Shown here piece by piece: positions 33,731-46,283 of a DNA stretch of 64,000 nucleotides (positions are counted from its first letter, which is position 1; every line of letters starts with the position of its first letter). Position numbers and translations under genes: made by a program. The DNA comes from Takifugu bimaculatus (taxonomy: Eukaryota > Chordata > Actinopteri > Tetraodontiformes > Tetraodontidae). The stretch covers positions 1,351,394 through 1,415,393 of the forward strand of contig CP034995.1 in the NCBI GenBank assembly GCA_004026145.2, in the 5' to 3' direction. Under the pieces are notes generated by a model. It was given only the letters and a program-made list of their open reading frames with translations. It was not told the DNA's origin and did no database searches.

Positions 33731-34458
33731 TCATGTGCAGCGGTTCCTCAGACAGACAACAGCATAAGGGATGTGCTGTTCCTCTTTGTGCTGATGAGGT
33801 TGGACCATGCTGTCAAGAGGATCCACATCAGTCTGGGGGAAACGTATGCTGCTGTAGTAAATGCCATTCTCCTCCGTGGGTTGATCTGTGATTTCCTCAT
33901 GCACAGGACCGTGATTTACCTGACAATGAGGCAAGACACCGAATGTTGGTGTTATGTTTGTTTTAGGAAGATGGTTATGGTTAAGGAGCATCGGGCCACT
34001 TACCTCCTCCAACTTGAGGACAGTATTCTGGCTCAACTTTCCTTTTCCTCTGAAATGAATGTTAAAAAAAAACCACTTGTGATACCAGTCACATTTGATG
34101 TGTGTTATGTGATTAACTCAGTTTACATCAGGTTCTGTTCTTCACCTGATGCAACAGATGACAAGTGAGGTGAAGACCAGGAGAGCAGAACCAACTCCTG
34201 CAGCTGCCACCAGGGTCCATTTTAATGAGGAACTCTGAACTCTGAGTGTCTTTTCAGGAGATCTAACATCTCTCTGAGTGTTCACAGCACAGGAGTAGTT
34301 TCCTGCATGCTGAGTTGTGACCGCATCCAGAACCAGGTGTTTGTTTTGGTGCTCTGGCAGCTGTAGAAGTTGATCATTCAGGTACCAGATGTAGTTCTTG
34401 TTGTTGGTCAGAGGACAGCTGGTGCTGCAGGTCAGTTTGACTCGATCACCTTCTGTGA
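33731..34458 (-). pseudogene. CD22-like receptor fragment: D5/TM and tail A only
   Basis: D5/TM runs from about 34455 to 34146, followed by tail exons 34004-34049 and 33731-33919. The ITIM IYYSSI and the YAVV motif are intact, and AATAAA is kept downstream. Everything from the signal peptide to D4 is missing. The D5 start is altered: after AGAGGTGA a 10-nt insert makes a 7-bp foldback (ACCTTCT GTG AGAAGGT, 34448-34464) and puts a stop in the D5 frame just upstream. The same altered start occurs at 50952-50968. Confidence 0.8.
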
Positions 34459-34464
34459 GAAGGT

Positions 34465-35134
34465 CTCACCTCTGGGTGAGAACAGTAAAACAGAGTGATG
34501 CATAAAGAGCTTCCCGTCTTGACCGTACCACTGTAAAAAACGATAACTAGTAATTGTTGATTTAATTAAAGTTTTCAAATTAAACTGACTGAGAAATAAA
34601 GCTTTCCATTTACAACCTACAAAAACTTGTGTGCCCAACACATTTCTCTCATTGTTGTCCTAACTAAGATTTTATAAGCAGCACAATAAAGATTATCAAC
34701 TTTTGAGTTGATTTTTTGAGTTAAGTTGGGAACCAGTGGGAAACCCCATAGATGACTGATGTGCGCATGCGCACATGGCCTGAACAAGTTTGAATTCGCT
34801 GACGACCAAACGGACCTTCTACTGAACCTGAGCAGACCCGAGACGTGTGATGATGGTCAGTAGACATTTTCTGTACTGAACCGCCCCCCAAGAAAACTTG
34901 ACCAAACGTGGCCAAAGTAGTGCTTGGACATTTTCTGGACAGAAGCGGGAGCTGACGACCATTTTGCCCTAGCAGGTAAGCTAATTAGCTTAAGTATGTT
35001 GTTAGCGTTTTCTACAAGCGCCTAACGACATTTCCAGCCCTTCACCTACTTCTATGCTAAGGTTTTATTACAGAGCATCGGCCCAGCTCGTTCGACCCCC
35101 GCAAAAAGTAATGTTTGATACTGTTTAATGTTAA
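34465..35134. other. Unassigned sequence between receptor fragment and ERV
   Basis: The first 65 bp match 50969-51033. The rest has no match in the window. It includes 'CAACTTTTGAGTTGATTTTT' (like a common teleost AT-rich repeat) and a GCGCATGCGCACATG palindrome near 34761. No 5' LTR was found here for the ERV that follows. Confidence 0.4.
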
Positions 35135-35272
35135 TCACGTCTGAAATTCAGATACAGACTTTCATCACTAAATGACGGTATCTCATCTTTACTGCACGGA
35201 CAGCTAAATTCACAACAAATAACAGCCCTACAAGATGAAATAAAAGAGCGAACTAAAAATAATCCGAAAAAG

Positions 35273-36394
35273 ATGAAAAAATGCGGTTATGAGGATACTG
35301 AGTTTTGGCTACAGTTGGCGTTAAGGAGAGAGAAGGGACAAAGTAAGTTGAAAATGGAGGCAAAGGAGGGAAAGGACGAGGTTGAGAACAAACAGTTAAT
35401 GTTTCACAGGAAAGAGGATGATGAGACAGGCGCAGTGAGCAGACGCGCGCACAGACAGACAGAGCAGGCAACAGATAAGTCGGCAGAGAAAGGGGAAGCG
35501 GATGTAGAACAGAGAGCAGCAGGGGTGGGAGGCTTGTATCCTGACCTTCGTGAATCGTGTGCATTGCCACCAACATATACACCACAGACATTAGACCCTC
35601 CACCCACTGATACACTTAGAATTACACGCTCAGCGCACCCCCATGGGTATGCGTGGTCAAAAGCATTAGGACAAGCACTGACTCCAGCAGTCCCAAAATT
35701 GAATAATCTAAGTGAAACGAGCACTCCTCCAATGGAAGATATGTACCCCATGATTGAAGTAGCTAATCCAAATGCTGAAACAAACCAACCTGTAATGCTA
35801 GTCTATAGAACTTGGACAATGGAGGATGTTAAAAAAGCCATAGAAGGAGTGCCTTCCCATAAGGAAGACATAGAACTCTTTATAGAGGGTATGGAAAATG
35901 TGAGAAGAGCCTATCACCTTAATGGTGCAGAGGTTCAACAGATCTGGATGACAGCTCTGGGTTCTAACTGGACTCATGTAAGAGGAGACTGGAATCCAAA
36001 ACAAAATAATGAGGTGCTGAAACATGATGATGGTGAATTGACAAACAGAGTCAATGCTCTTGTATTAAGAACTCGAAATCGTTTCGCTAAGAGAGCAAAT
36101 TATGTGGAAATTAACCGTGTTAAACAAAGAGAGGATGAGCTTTTCGAAGAATATCAGGCCAGAATGACTAAAGTTTTCAGAGCAAACAGCAGACTGCATG
36201 ATGACAACACAGATGCAGGTGCATATAGACAACAGTTGAAAAATGCCCTCCATGCAGGCTCCAGAGAGCCTATTCGTGGATGGGTAGAGCGGCATAACAT
36301 TAACATGTCCACATGCACACTGGATGATTCAAACATTACACTTACACCAGATTACCCCAAGGTTATTGTGAAAGCCCAACTATTTATTCTCAGA
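35273..36394 (+). pseudogene. ERV gag (capsid region), truncated
   Basis: An open 374-codon frame. The frame is open further left to about 35135 without an ATG, so the true start is unclear. It has an acidic/basic N-terminal region, a Pro-rich linker and a capsid-like helical half. It stops at a deletion that removed nucleocapsid, protease and most of reverse transcriptase, since pol sequence begins at 36394 in another frame. Confidence 0.7.
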
Positions 36395-37109
36395 TGATGA
36401 CAGCAAGTATGGCTAAATTTCACCCTCCCAGTAGGAGTCAAGTATTGATTTATGTAGATGATGTTTTATTAGCATCTGAAACCTTAGAAGCATGTAAAAT
36501 AGACACCGTAGCGCTTCTTAAACATCTAGCAGAAGAAGGCCATAAAGTAAGCAAAAGTAAACTACAGCTGTGCAAAACTGAAGTAAAGTACTTGGGTCAC
36601 AACCTGAGTGCAGGAGGAAGAACTATCATAGAAGGCCGTAAAACAGCTATTTTGCAAGCTCCAAAACCACAAACTAAAAAGCAAATGATGTCCTTTTTAG
36701 GACTAACTAATTATTGCCGCAACTGGGTGCCAAATTATGCTGAAATTACAGCACCGTTGCAAAAAATGATGTATGAAGAAGATTTAAAAATGACTTCTTC
36801 ACTAAAATGGACTGAAAACGCAGCAAAGGCCTTCCGTGACATGAAGAAGCTTTAGTGTCGAGCACAGCTTTAGCTTTAGCCTTGCCAGATTACAGCAAAC
36901 CTTTGGTTCAGATGGTTGATTGCAAAGGACATTTGATGACCTCGGTCTTAGCTCAACAATGTGGGACTAAAATGAAACCAATAGCATATTTCTCGTCTAA
37001 ACTTGACCCTGTAGCATGTGCTCTTCCACACTGTGTGAAAGCTGTAATCACAACATCTATGGCTGTGGAAACGAGTGCTTCTATAGTGTTGTTTATACTT
37101 AGCCATTAA
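36394..37109 (+). pseudogene. ERV pol: reverse transcriptase fragment
   Basis: Starts shortly before the catalytic YVDD and continues through the thumb to about 36855. It then shifts frame into the connection/RNase H start (36855-37109), which ends in stops. N-terminal RT and protease are absent. Confidence 0.8.
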
Positions 37110-37535
37110 TTAAGTAGGTTATAACTTAGCCATAATTAAGTTAAGAAAATAGGAAATTGTGTTTGTGTGTGAATGGAGGACTAAGCCATTGAAAGAGTTG
37201 ATAGGAGAACTCTGCTAGTCCTGTGTTTTATTATTTTGCCTCATAAGAAAACAAAGTAAGTTGAGAGACACATAGATGGAACAAAGTAAGTTGAGAGATA
37301 TAGCCATAGGAAAGACATAGGAAAGGCACAAACAGATGACAACCACATGACTGCCAAGAATTAGCTGAACAAACTGCAAAAAGTAGAAGTGATTTAGATC
37401 AACCTTTAAAAGCTGGAGCATTTTTGTTTGTAGATGGCTCATCAAAGAAAAATGAGCAACCTTAAAAGAATAATCTATGTATGACCAGCAGGAAAACCTA
37501 TCCTACCAGAAAATCTGTGTAAATATGCTGCTATA

Positions 37536-38204
37536 TTGAGCCATGGTGTAACACATGTCTCAACAGGAGGGACGGTAGGACAGATACAGCAGCTTTATAC
37601 AACCTATGGATTTAATTCTTATTCAAAAAATTTTTGTAGAACATGTCTGACGTGTGCGAAACACAATTCACAGGGAAATCTGAGACCCAGGAGAGGAAAA
37701 TTTCCTGCTCCCCAATATCCATTCCAAACTATACATATGGACTTCATAGAATTAAATAAAAGTGAAGGGAAGAAATACTGTCTAGTCATAATAGATGCAT
37801 TTTCAAAATGGATAGAACTATTTCCAACAAAAAACCCAGATGAGCTAACAGTTGCTAAAGCACTCTGCAAAGATATCATACCCAGATATGGTATCCCAGA
37901 AAAAATTTACTGTGATAATGGTACTCATTTTGTAAATCAAGTTGTTAAAAAGATCAGTGTTATGTGTCATATTGATTTAAAACACCATTGCTCCTATCAT
38001 CCTCAGAGCGCAGGCTTAGTTGAAAGAACTAATGGCACTATTAAAAACAGACTGAAGAAATGCATGGAAGAGACGGGGAGACCGTGGACACAATGTGTCG
38101 ATTTGGCTAAGCTCTATATAAACATTACAAGTACCGCAGGCCTAACTCCTTATGAGATCTTATTTGGAAGACCGTACAGGCTTCCTCAGTTCAAAAACTA
38201 CTAG
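37536..38204 (+). pseudogene. ERV pol: integrase fragment
   Basis: Contains the CxxC half of the zinc finger and the catalytic core with its D, D and E in the contexts MDFIE, CDNG and LVERTNG. Ends early at a stop. Separated by about 430 bp of decayed sequence from the RT part. Confidence 0.82.
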
Positions 38205-39440
38205 GAGACAAATGATGAGTCTAATCTAGCTGATTACATGAGAAGAATGTTAGAAAAACAAAAGCAAGGTCATGAGACCTCTGTCTCCCGACAGAAATTC
38301 CAACCGGTGGAGCCAGGACTACTGCTACACCTACTGCTGCTAAAATAGCTGAAAGATCAACCTGGGTACACCTCAGTCATTGCAAGAAGGTCATTTCTGT
38401 TGAAAACTCCAAACAGGAAGGTGATGCAAAGTCTGATAATAGCGTGGACTTAGACGAATAGAGTCTGGGTAGACCCGAAAGTCAGTGAAGGTTTCGGAGC
38501 CGCCGACTCACTTAGGGAGGCTACTTCAACAGGTTATGGTCCATAAATAGTGTACCGATTTCATAAACATCACAAGGACAGCAGCGGGTAAAATAAACAA
38601 AAGATAATTTTTAGGAAAAAAAAAAAAAAAAAAGGGAAATACAGAGGATTGGCTGATGCTGTAGCATATTAGCCTCGGTGCTAACTGTAATCATAGTATT
38701 CCTGACAATCACAATAGTTATACAAAGTAAGTTCAAATGACTCCCAAGTGGCTACAGAATGCAATTAAATGTTGGGAGTGTGCTTTTTCTTCATATGCGT
38801 GTTTGTATTTGTATGATACCTCTGGAAACCCCCAGGTTTAAGATTGAATGTTACCAAAATACGGCATGACAAGCGAAGTGCAAATAACAACCTAAAGGAC
38901 CAATGTGGCAACAGCAGGTCAGCTCTTACGCTGTATTTGACCTGTAAGCTTTTCATTCACCTGAAGCTCACCAGCTCCATTATTTCAGCTTCACTTCTTT
39001 AACACCTCCTTAATAGCTTGTTCGTTCTGAAAGTAGTTTTGATACAATTTTCAATGCAAAACGAAAAACTGTTCTTACTGTAAAATGATGTATGTTTTTT
39101 GTCTGTTGGAAAGTTCATTTGTTGCACCCTGCGGCTCATGCATGCATTATAGTGTTCTGAAGTTGTGTCTCTGTTATTTATTTTATTTCTGGTGGTGGTG
39201 TGGGGATGAGAGACTGTTTGATACATTGCCTATGAGAGCTACAGGACTATGTGCTTAAAAACACTTCTTATGCTAATTTCTGTGTTCCCTACGTCGGCTG
39301 ATCAATTAGTCACTCACAGGCATGGATTTATGCCTGAACAGTGACGTCGCAATAAAAGATCTGCATGGTAATCTGAAAATGTTCCTGCGTATATTGATGC
39401 TATCAGTGTTCCACGCAGTGTTCCAGATGAGTATAAATTA
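38205..39440 (+). other. Decayed ERV interior
   Basis: Between integrase and env. No long frame. Contains an A-run at 38615-38634. Presumably the remnants of the pol end and the env surface subunit. Confidence 0.4.
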
Positions 39441-40058
39441 GTGGATCAAGTAGCTGCTGGTTTTGAATCTTCTATTTGTTGGTGGTGTACAATAAATAAG
39501 AATGTAGACAGGATCAACTACATCCATTACAATGTTCAACGTTTAGGAAATTGGACTCAGAGCGGTTTTGAGGCTGTTCATAGCCAAATGTCGGCCACTT
39601 CCCTTATGGCATTCCAGAACAGGATCGCAGTGGATATGTTGTTAGCTGAGAAAGGTGGTGTGTGTGCTGTGTTCGGAGATCAATGTTGCACCTTCATTCC
39701 TAACAACACTGCGTCAGATGGGAGTCTCACACTGGCCATAGAAGGCCTTCGCACCCTGAACAGCAAGATGAAGGAGCACTCAGGAGCAAAGACCGCGATG
39801 TGGGACGAATGGATGAATGTGTTTGGGAAGTATAAGACATCTATTCTAATTTCTGTAGCTGTTTTTGCTGCAATCCTTACCTTGTGTGGATGTTGTTGTA
39901 TTCCCTGCCTGCGTTCTCTTATTAACCGCCTTATCACCACAGCTATCGCTCCCATGGAAAACCGAATGGCCGAGTTGTATCCCTTAATCAGCAGACAAGA
40001 ACCGGATTTGACTACAGACTCTGAAGACTATGAGGGAATTGAGCTAATTTTCCCCTGA
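39441..40058 (+). pseudogene. ERV env transmembrane subunit, partial
   Basis: A 205-codon open frame with a heptad region, an immunosuppressive-like stretch, a CX6CC motif (gammaretrovirus-type), a membrane segment at about 130-160 and a short acidic tail. The surface subunit and signal peptide are missing. Confidence 0.8.
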
Positions 40059-40170
40059 GTGTAAATGTATTTGTGTTCATAAACAGGACTTTGCAACCGA
40101 AAATCTATTGGAAGAGATTGTTAAATGACTATGAGAATTTGAAGCAAATATGTGATAAACAGGAGGGAAA

Positions 40171-40721
40171 TGTTAGATCCATTATGTTAAAGTTATCTCT
40201 TATTTGCTTTTGCCTTGTTATATTCTTATATTGTTTCACATTACTTAATGTTTCCTGTTATTTGCTAATGCTTAATGTTCATGATGCTTGATATGTCAAC
40301 TTGAACTTCTCTGATCAAGGGCGACAGAAATGCGGCGGCTGTTGGAGAAGTGGCATTGACTGGAGACAGAGCTGCAGAGCATGACACAGGAGATGTTCTC
40401 TTAATCTGTCTGATATAGAAGAATGTGCTGTTTGTGAGCTAAGCTAATCAAATCAGTGAAGGCCTACGTATAATCTCACCATTATGATTTACAGTCTCTT
40501 GCTCTGTTTGAGACCTGCTATCTTGTGTTTTCCCCCTCCCTTAGACACATTTGACTTCTGTAACGAGGAACCTCCTAATTTCAATAAAAGAAGGATGGCG
40601 GGAGGTGTGCGTCAGGACGTGTTGGAGATCTGTAACTGAGCACATCTCCCCGTTCTCCTTGCAAGTAAAATTCAAACTGTTGTCTTTGCCTCATTTGTGT
40701 TTCTCGTGTTTGAACCTAACA
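40171..40721 (+). repeat. 3' LTR of the truncated ERV
   Basis: 551 bp. Ends TGTTAG and CTAACA are perfect inverted 6-mers. Preceded by the polypurine tract. AATAAA near 40584. Confidence 0.75.
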
Positions 40722-40836
40722 GTTCCTTCACATATTGAAGAGTTTAATAGTAGGCTGCTACTACACAGCAGCTCAAAACTGCAGAGCATCACGGGTGATG
40801 ATCCATTCAGGTAAGTTCACTTCACAGAGCCTATGC

Positions 40837-40837
40837 T

Positions 40838-40869
<32 letters not shown>
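40837..40869 (+). repeat. (ATT)n microsatellite
   Basis: About 11 units, same unit position as the other trinucleotide repeats. Confidence 0.92.
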
Positions 40870-41158
40870 GCATCTATATAACTGTGAAAAACTGTCTAAA
40901 ATGCAGGATAAAGCCTGTTCAGGTCCTTACTAAATGATCAATTTAATGTAAGTGTATATGAAGCACATCTGCTTAATTTTATCCCATCTATCAGTGAATA
41001 AGTTGCAGTTTTATTTCTGTCTTAATCAGCAGGAATCCACAAACTGGGGACGATGATCAGTCGTGGTCCCACCAACGTTATGGTCTCAGACTAAAGACTA
41101 AGATGATTAATTGTATAAATACTTGGAGGAATCAGAAATTACACTATAAGATGCTTGT

Positions 41159-44100
41159 TCATGTGCAGCGGTTCCTCAGACAGACAACAGCATAAGGGTT
41201 GTGCTGTTCCTGTTTGTGCTGATGAGGTTGGACCATGCTGTCAAGAGGATCCACATCAGTCTGGGGGAAACGTATGCTGCTGTAGTAAATGCCATTCTCC
41301 TCCGTGGGTTGATCTGTGATTTCCTCATGCACAGGACCGTGATTTACCTGACAATGAGGCAAGACACTGAATGTTGGTGTTATCTTTGTTTTAGGAAGAT
41401 GGTTATAGTTAAGGAGCATCGGGCCACTTACCTCCTCCAACTTGAGGACAGTATTCTGGCTCAACTTTCCCTTTCCTCTGAAATGAATGTTAAAAAAACC
41501 CCACTTGTGATACCAGTCACATTTGATGTGTGTTATGTGATTAACTCAGTTTACATCAGGTTCTGTTCTTCACCTGATGCAACAGATGACAAGTGAGGTG
41601 AAGACCAGGAGAGCAGCACCAACTCCTGCAGCTGCCACCAGGGTCCATTTTAATGAGGAACTCTGAACTCTGAGTGTCTTTTCAGGAGATCTAACATCTC
41701 TCTGAGTGTTCACAGCACAGGAGTACTTTCCTGCATGCTGAGGTGTGACTACATCCAGAACCAGGTGTTTGTTTTGGTGCTCTGGCAGCTGTAGAAGTTG
41801 ATCATTCAGGTACCAGATGTAGTTCTTCTTGTTGGTCAGAGGACAGCTGGTGCTGCAGGTCAGTTTGACTCCATCACCTTCTGTCACCTCTGTAGATGGA
41901 CTGATCTTGACTTTTATGTCTGATTCAAATGCAGAAAACAGATATTTTCACACATGTTTCAGACAGGAAAGCACTTTATCATGTAAAGTGATTCACAAAA
42001 CTGTAGAAATGATCAACAATTTTTGCCTCTGCTGTTTTCCACACATTCATGCTAAAATTTCAGCACTAATTTACATGAAAGTTAGCACATTTCCTATGAA
42101 AGATAACTTTTATTTAACTTCAGTTTTGATTCGGACTATTTACTTATTGGAAGGCAAAATGAGAAAATATTGTATTTTGATGTGGCTCAGATACAAAGCT
42201 CTCTCGATTTAAGCTTGTTTTATATTTTATGATCCAGATTTACCTGTAACAATCAGAACAGTTCCAGGTTTCTGACTTGTGTTGTCATCTTGGAGCCTGA
42301 ATCTGTATTCTGCTGAGTCACTTTGCTTCACAGATTTAATTGACAGTGTGTTAATCTGCTTCTCTTGGTCCTCATGATATGTAAAATGATCAGTTTTCAA
42401 TACATTCATTCTCTCCTCCTTCTCACCATTCCAGATTATTCTAGACCAGTGTTTAGCCTTGGATTTTGTGTGGTTTGAACTGGAATATTTACTTGAGATG
42501 TTTACTGAGGAACCTTCCAAAGCACAGATTCTCTTTTTTATATAATTCACAGTCAGGCAGGATTTGTCAGCAGCACCTGACAGATGAAAGCAAAGACGGT
42601 GTCAGTTTTGATGAAACTCAAAGGAAATTCACTTTAAACCTTGACATTTTTGAGTGGATTCTTTAATTATGATTTTTTTCTGACTGTTGCATCTCAAATT
42701 CGTAAGGATTTATGATAAAACCACATCAAAACTTTGTCTTGTTTCTATGTTCAGGCCACGGGTTTGGTGATACTCACAGACTTCATCAGACTGCAGCTCC
42801 TTGACACCACTGACAGCACACAGGAAGTTGTCTTGAGAGGTGTTGGGTATTGGTTGTAATGGCTCTATATGCATTTTTCCGTTCTTGTACCATTGAGTGT
42901 TTGTGGGAGGACAGCTGGTGTTACAGCTCAGTTTGACATGACCCTTCCTTGGAGTCTTTTCAACATATATTTCTGAGAGAAGATGGTTAACATAGAATCA
43001 TGGTTAAAAGTAGAAAAATACAGATATCACATATAAACTGAAGAAAACCTGTGATAATGGAAGTGAGGGTACTGTAAATGGGAACTACGTAACAGTAACA
43101 AAACACAAACAAATGAAGAGTAAAATGATGAAAGGATCAGTGTTGTGAGAGGATTGATTGTGAGTGATGAAAGTGAACCTGTGGGGTACGTGATGGAGCA
43201 GGGTCCTTTCACTGAAGTGTGGTTGTGCAAACACATTCTCCCATCATTGTAGGACACCGTAAAGCAGGTAGATGAGACCCACTCTGGGTGAAGAGAGAAC
43301 TGGTTGCTGGATTAAGTTCAGATTCAATAAAGTGCAGGATTACTTTGGTGGTTGAAACGCCAGCGAGACATAACTGACCCACTGTGACTGCAGGAGCTCT
43401 GAGAGCCTCGTAGCCTTTGATGGCGCAGGAGTATCTGACTGTTTTGTCACTGGTGACCATCTCCTGGTATCATGGAGACCTGTCTTGATAGAGAAGCTCT
43501 GAGTTCCTGTACCAGATGTAGGCAGCAGGTCTCCCAGTCAGCGTACAGGCGGTGCTGCACATCAGTGTTACCGTCTGTCCATCTGTGGTGGGAAACACCT
43601 TCACCTGCAGGGCTGAGATGAAGAGAAAGATACAGAGAATTAGCACAAACTCGTCCCTTTCTCTTTAAAGTTAGTTAGTCATCAAGTTTACCTGTAACAG
43701 TGAGCTGAATGGGGTCTTTATGGCAGTTTTCTGGTTTCTCATTGCAGCCGTAAGAGGTTTTGTCGTCCTTTGTTAAACCCGTGACTGATAAAGTCGGGTG
43801 GGTATCTTTAGATATCTGGTGTTTTAGGCTACTTCCATTTACCAACACTTCTGTCCACGTGGTTCCATCCAGCTTGAACCATTTTGGGATTGTAGAATGT
43901 TCAGCTGAGCAGGACAGATTCAATGAAGTACCTTTTAAGGCACAAATGCGGCTGCCTTTCCCCAGAACCCCTTCAGCAGAGAGAAGCACAAGTGAAAACC
44001 TGGAGGCACCATTAACTTCATCCACTGTTAGTTTTGTCATCAAACACCACAGGAGGTTTTACAAGCTTATGATGCTTTTGATGTTAACTAAACTCCAACT

Positions 44101-44208
44101 CACAAAGTATCAAACATAGATTCTCTCTAACAAACGCACAAAAGAATTATTCCTACCTGAGTTGAGGATGAAACCAACAACGGCAAATCCAAGTTTTGTT
44201 GAAAACAT
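41159..44208 (-). pseudogene. CD22-like receptor, tail A, single nonsense codon in D2
   Basis: All exons are present with good splice sites: 44157-44208, 43692-43970, 43379-43612, 43179-43283, 42778-42972, 42244-42576, 41574-41919, 41432-41477, 41159-41347. The only disabling change I find is TGG to TGA in D2 (43470-43472). D1 has Gly for the first of two adjacent F-strand cysteines, but the canonical one remains. The ITIM tail is intact. The D2 exon is 234 nt and phase 1-1, so skipping it would restore a frame without D2. Confidence 0.82.
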
Positions 44209-44480
44209 TGTTGTTTTCAACTTAAATTGTGTTTTAAGATTAATATGAAACTGCCTTTAACGGCAACAAAGTAAGAACATACAAGTATGATCTATGTCAC
44301 CGACGCTCTTCTTATGAACTCAACACACATCTGTTAAAACAGGAAGTGAACTTTGTAGTCGGCATGTACCTTCAAATCTCCACTTCCTGCTATTATTTGT
44401 GGTTTAAAAAGGACCTCTAGTGAAACATCAGTGTCATGCATTTTTATAGATTTTCCATGATCTTGTCCTTTACATACATA
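44209..44480 (-). promoter_or_regulatory. 5'-flank block, partly deleted
   Basis: The conserved block before the signal exon keeps the AACAGGAAGTGAAC ETS-like string near 44336-44352. A deletion near 44480 fuses it to the tail-B exon. Confidence 0.35.
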
Positions 44481-45003
44481 CAGAGATCATCGGTGTGTTG
44501 TCGGGTGAAGTGAAGTCTGCTGTATTGATGATCATCTTGCTCTGTTGTTGCTGTTGCCATGTTTTCATAGTGGCTCTCAGGGTTTTGCTGAGGAGAAACA
44601 ACCAAGATTTAGCCTCTAATCCAGATGCAATTCAGTGTTTTCAGTCTGAAGTCAGTTGTTATACAATTAGAAACACGTGAGGGAGGGGTCTTGAGTGATA
44701 ACTTGAAATATTTAACGAACACTGTATTGTATTTACCATCTCAATGTTGTCTGACATCCCAGGTCCTGAATGTTGATTGGAAAACTTGCTTTTTCTGATT
44801 TTCAACCAAAAAGTGCTGAGTTAATATACAATATAATACAAATGAAACAGTTCTTGATTTAACAGTGACCATTTTCACCCACATAATCCAGATGATGACA
44901 AGTGAGGTGAAAACCAGGAGAGCAACACCATGTCCTGCAGCTGCTGTCAGGGTCCATTTTAATGAGGAACTCTGAACTCTGAGTGTCTTTTCAGGAGAGT
45001 TTT
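44480..45003 (-). pseudogene. Orphan TM + tail-B cassette, YAAL lost
   Basis: TM part from about 45003 to 44883, then 44737-44794, then the terminal exon from 44587. The terminal exon breaks after the DDL codons and is fused to the flank block (CTCTG/TATGTATG), deleting YAAL and the native stop. YEN and YSRL remain. Confidence 0.65.
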
Positions 45004-45265
45004 CAACATTTAATAACAACTATCACATGTACAGTGTTACAAAAAAGAAAAAAAAACGGAAATGTCATTAGCCTATTGGTAACAAGTGCCTCGTCATGGA
45101 CACAGACGTTTTGTTTCTCACATTGTTTGTTAAACACAAACACCAAGCATTGTAGTTCGATTAAAAAATATATACATATACAAATAAAATAATTTGGGGC
45201 ATGTATGGTTACATAGGGTGGCTAGTGTAGGTTGGCATTTTCCTGTTTTGTTAGCATGCCCTAAT

Positions 45266-45413
45266 AATCCCCTTCGTTGACAATTTTGCTGCCTTTTTAA
45301 ATAGACCCCATCTTTTTAAACGGGACGGCCTTCACCCAAACCACGAGGGGTCCCGGCTTCTATCTTTGAACATTGACTTCACTGTCCGTTCCTGCGCAAC
45401 ATCCACCTCCTGA
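45266..45413 (+). pseudogene. LINE ORF1 C-terminus (SGNH esterase-like)
   Basis: About 45 codons to a TGA at 45411-45413, containing FKRDGLHPNHEG. This matches the His-containing block of the esterase domain found in ORF1 of some CR1/L2-group LINEs. Confidence 0.6.
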
Positions 45414-45668
45414 CTACTGGTTAAAACACATGCACACCAACACTCTGCCCCCCACTCGCACTCACATATACGCTCACCCCCCGCACGCCCCACCATATAT
45501 GCCCCTCCACCACTACTCCCATGTCTGCCATCAACATCACAGATCACTCACTCCATTGACACCATCACTTCATACGGACAGAATCCCAGGACTGTTCCCA
45601 GACGTGACAGTGCTTTTATTGTTCCCATAAAAAGACATGATGAGCGCACGTCCGGCGCGGACATAAAG

Positions 45669-46283
45669 ATGGCTGTGCTGAACGTGCGCTCTCTTTTAAA
45701 CAAATCTTTTATAATAAACAATTTAATTTTAGACAGAAACCTTGATGGTATTCTTCTTACCGAGACATGGCTTGGCACTGATGCACCTGCTGTCCTCACG
45801 GAGGCTTGCCCCCCAGATTTTAACTTTTTATTTTCTACAAGGGGGGGTAGGAAAGGAGGTGGAACCGCTTCGATAACAAGGACCGAAATGTCTTCACGCG
45901 AGGTGTCTTTTAATACGTTTCCATTATTTGAGCATCATGCGTTTGTTTTTAGCAGCCCTCCTATTTTAAGCATAACAGTTTACAGACCACCCCAATACTC
46001 CACCTCTTTTATCAGTCAATTCTCGGAATTTTTATCAATCATCTATGCTAAATACAACAGGATTTTAATAACTGGTGATTTTAATCTACACCTCAACAAC
46101 GCCGCGGACCCAGTGTCCAGAGAATTTTTAAACCTCCTTCACAGTTTGCATTTTAAACAACATGTCACGCAGCCGACCCACAACAGAGGTCGCACCCTGG
46201 ACCTGGTCATAACCTATGGCCTGTCCGTGGGTGGGTCCTCTGTTGTGGATCTGGCCGTGTCTGACCACTCGTGTGTTTTTTAA
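45669..46283 (+). pseudogene. LINE ORF2 endonuclease part
   Basis: AP-endonuclease motifs TETWL, GDFNLHL and SDHS are in order. The frame ends at a T-run (TGTTTTTTAAC), and the continuation is in the frame that opens at 46216. Confidence 0.8.

Larger units (their letters stand above)
35135..40721 (+). mobile_element. Endogenous retrovirus, 5'-truncated and decayed (gamma/epsilon-like)
   Basis: Order: gag, pol fragments, integrase, env transmembrane subunit, polypurine tract AGGAGGGAAA (40161-40170), 3' LTR. No 5' LTR or primer site is visible and the left edge is uncertain. On the right the LTR abuts the receptor spacer at TTCCTTCACAT, yet the matching left half of that spacer is absent from the left flank. 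So this is not a simple insertion: the 5' end was lost with a rearrangement. Confidence 0.85.

Noticed and set aside
34465..35134. 5' LTR expected for the ERV ending at 40721
   Set aside because: No block here begins TGTTAG or resembles 40171-40721, so no 5' LTR can be called.
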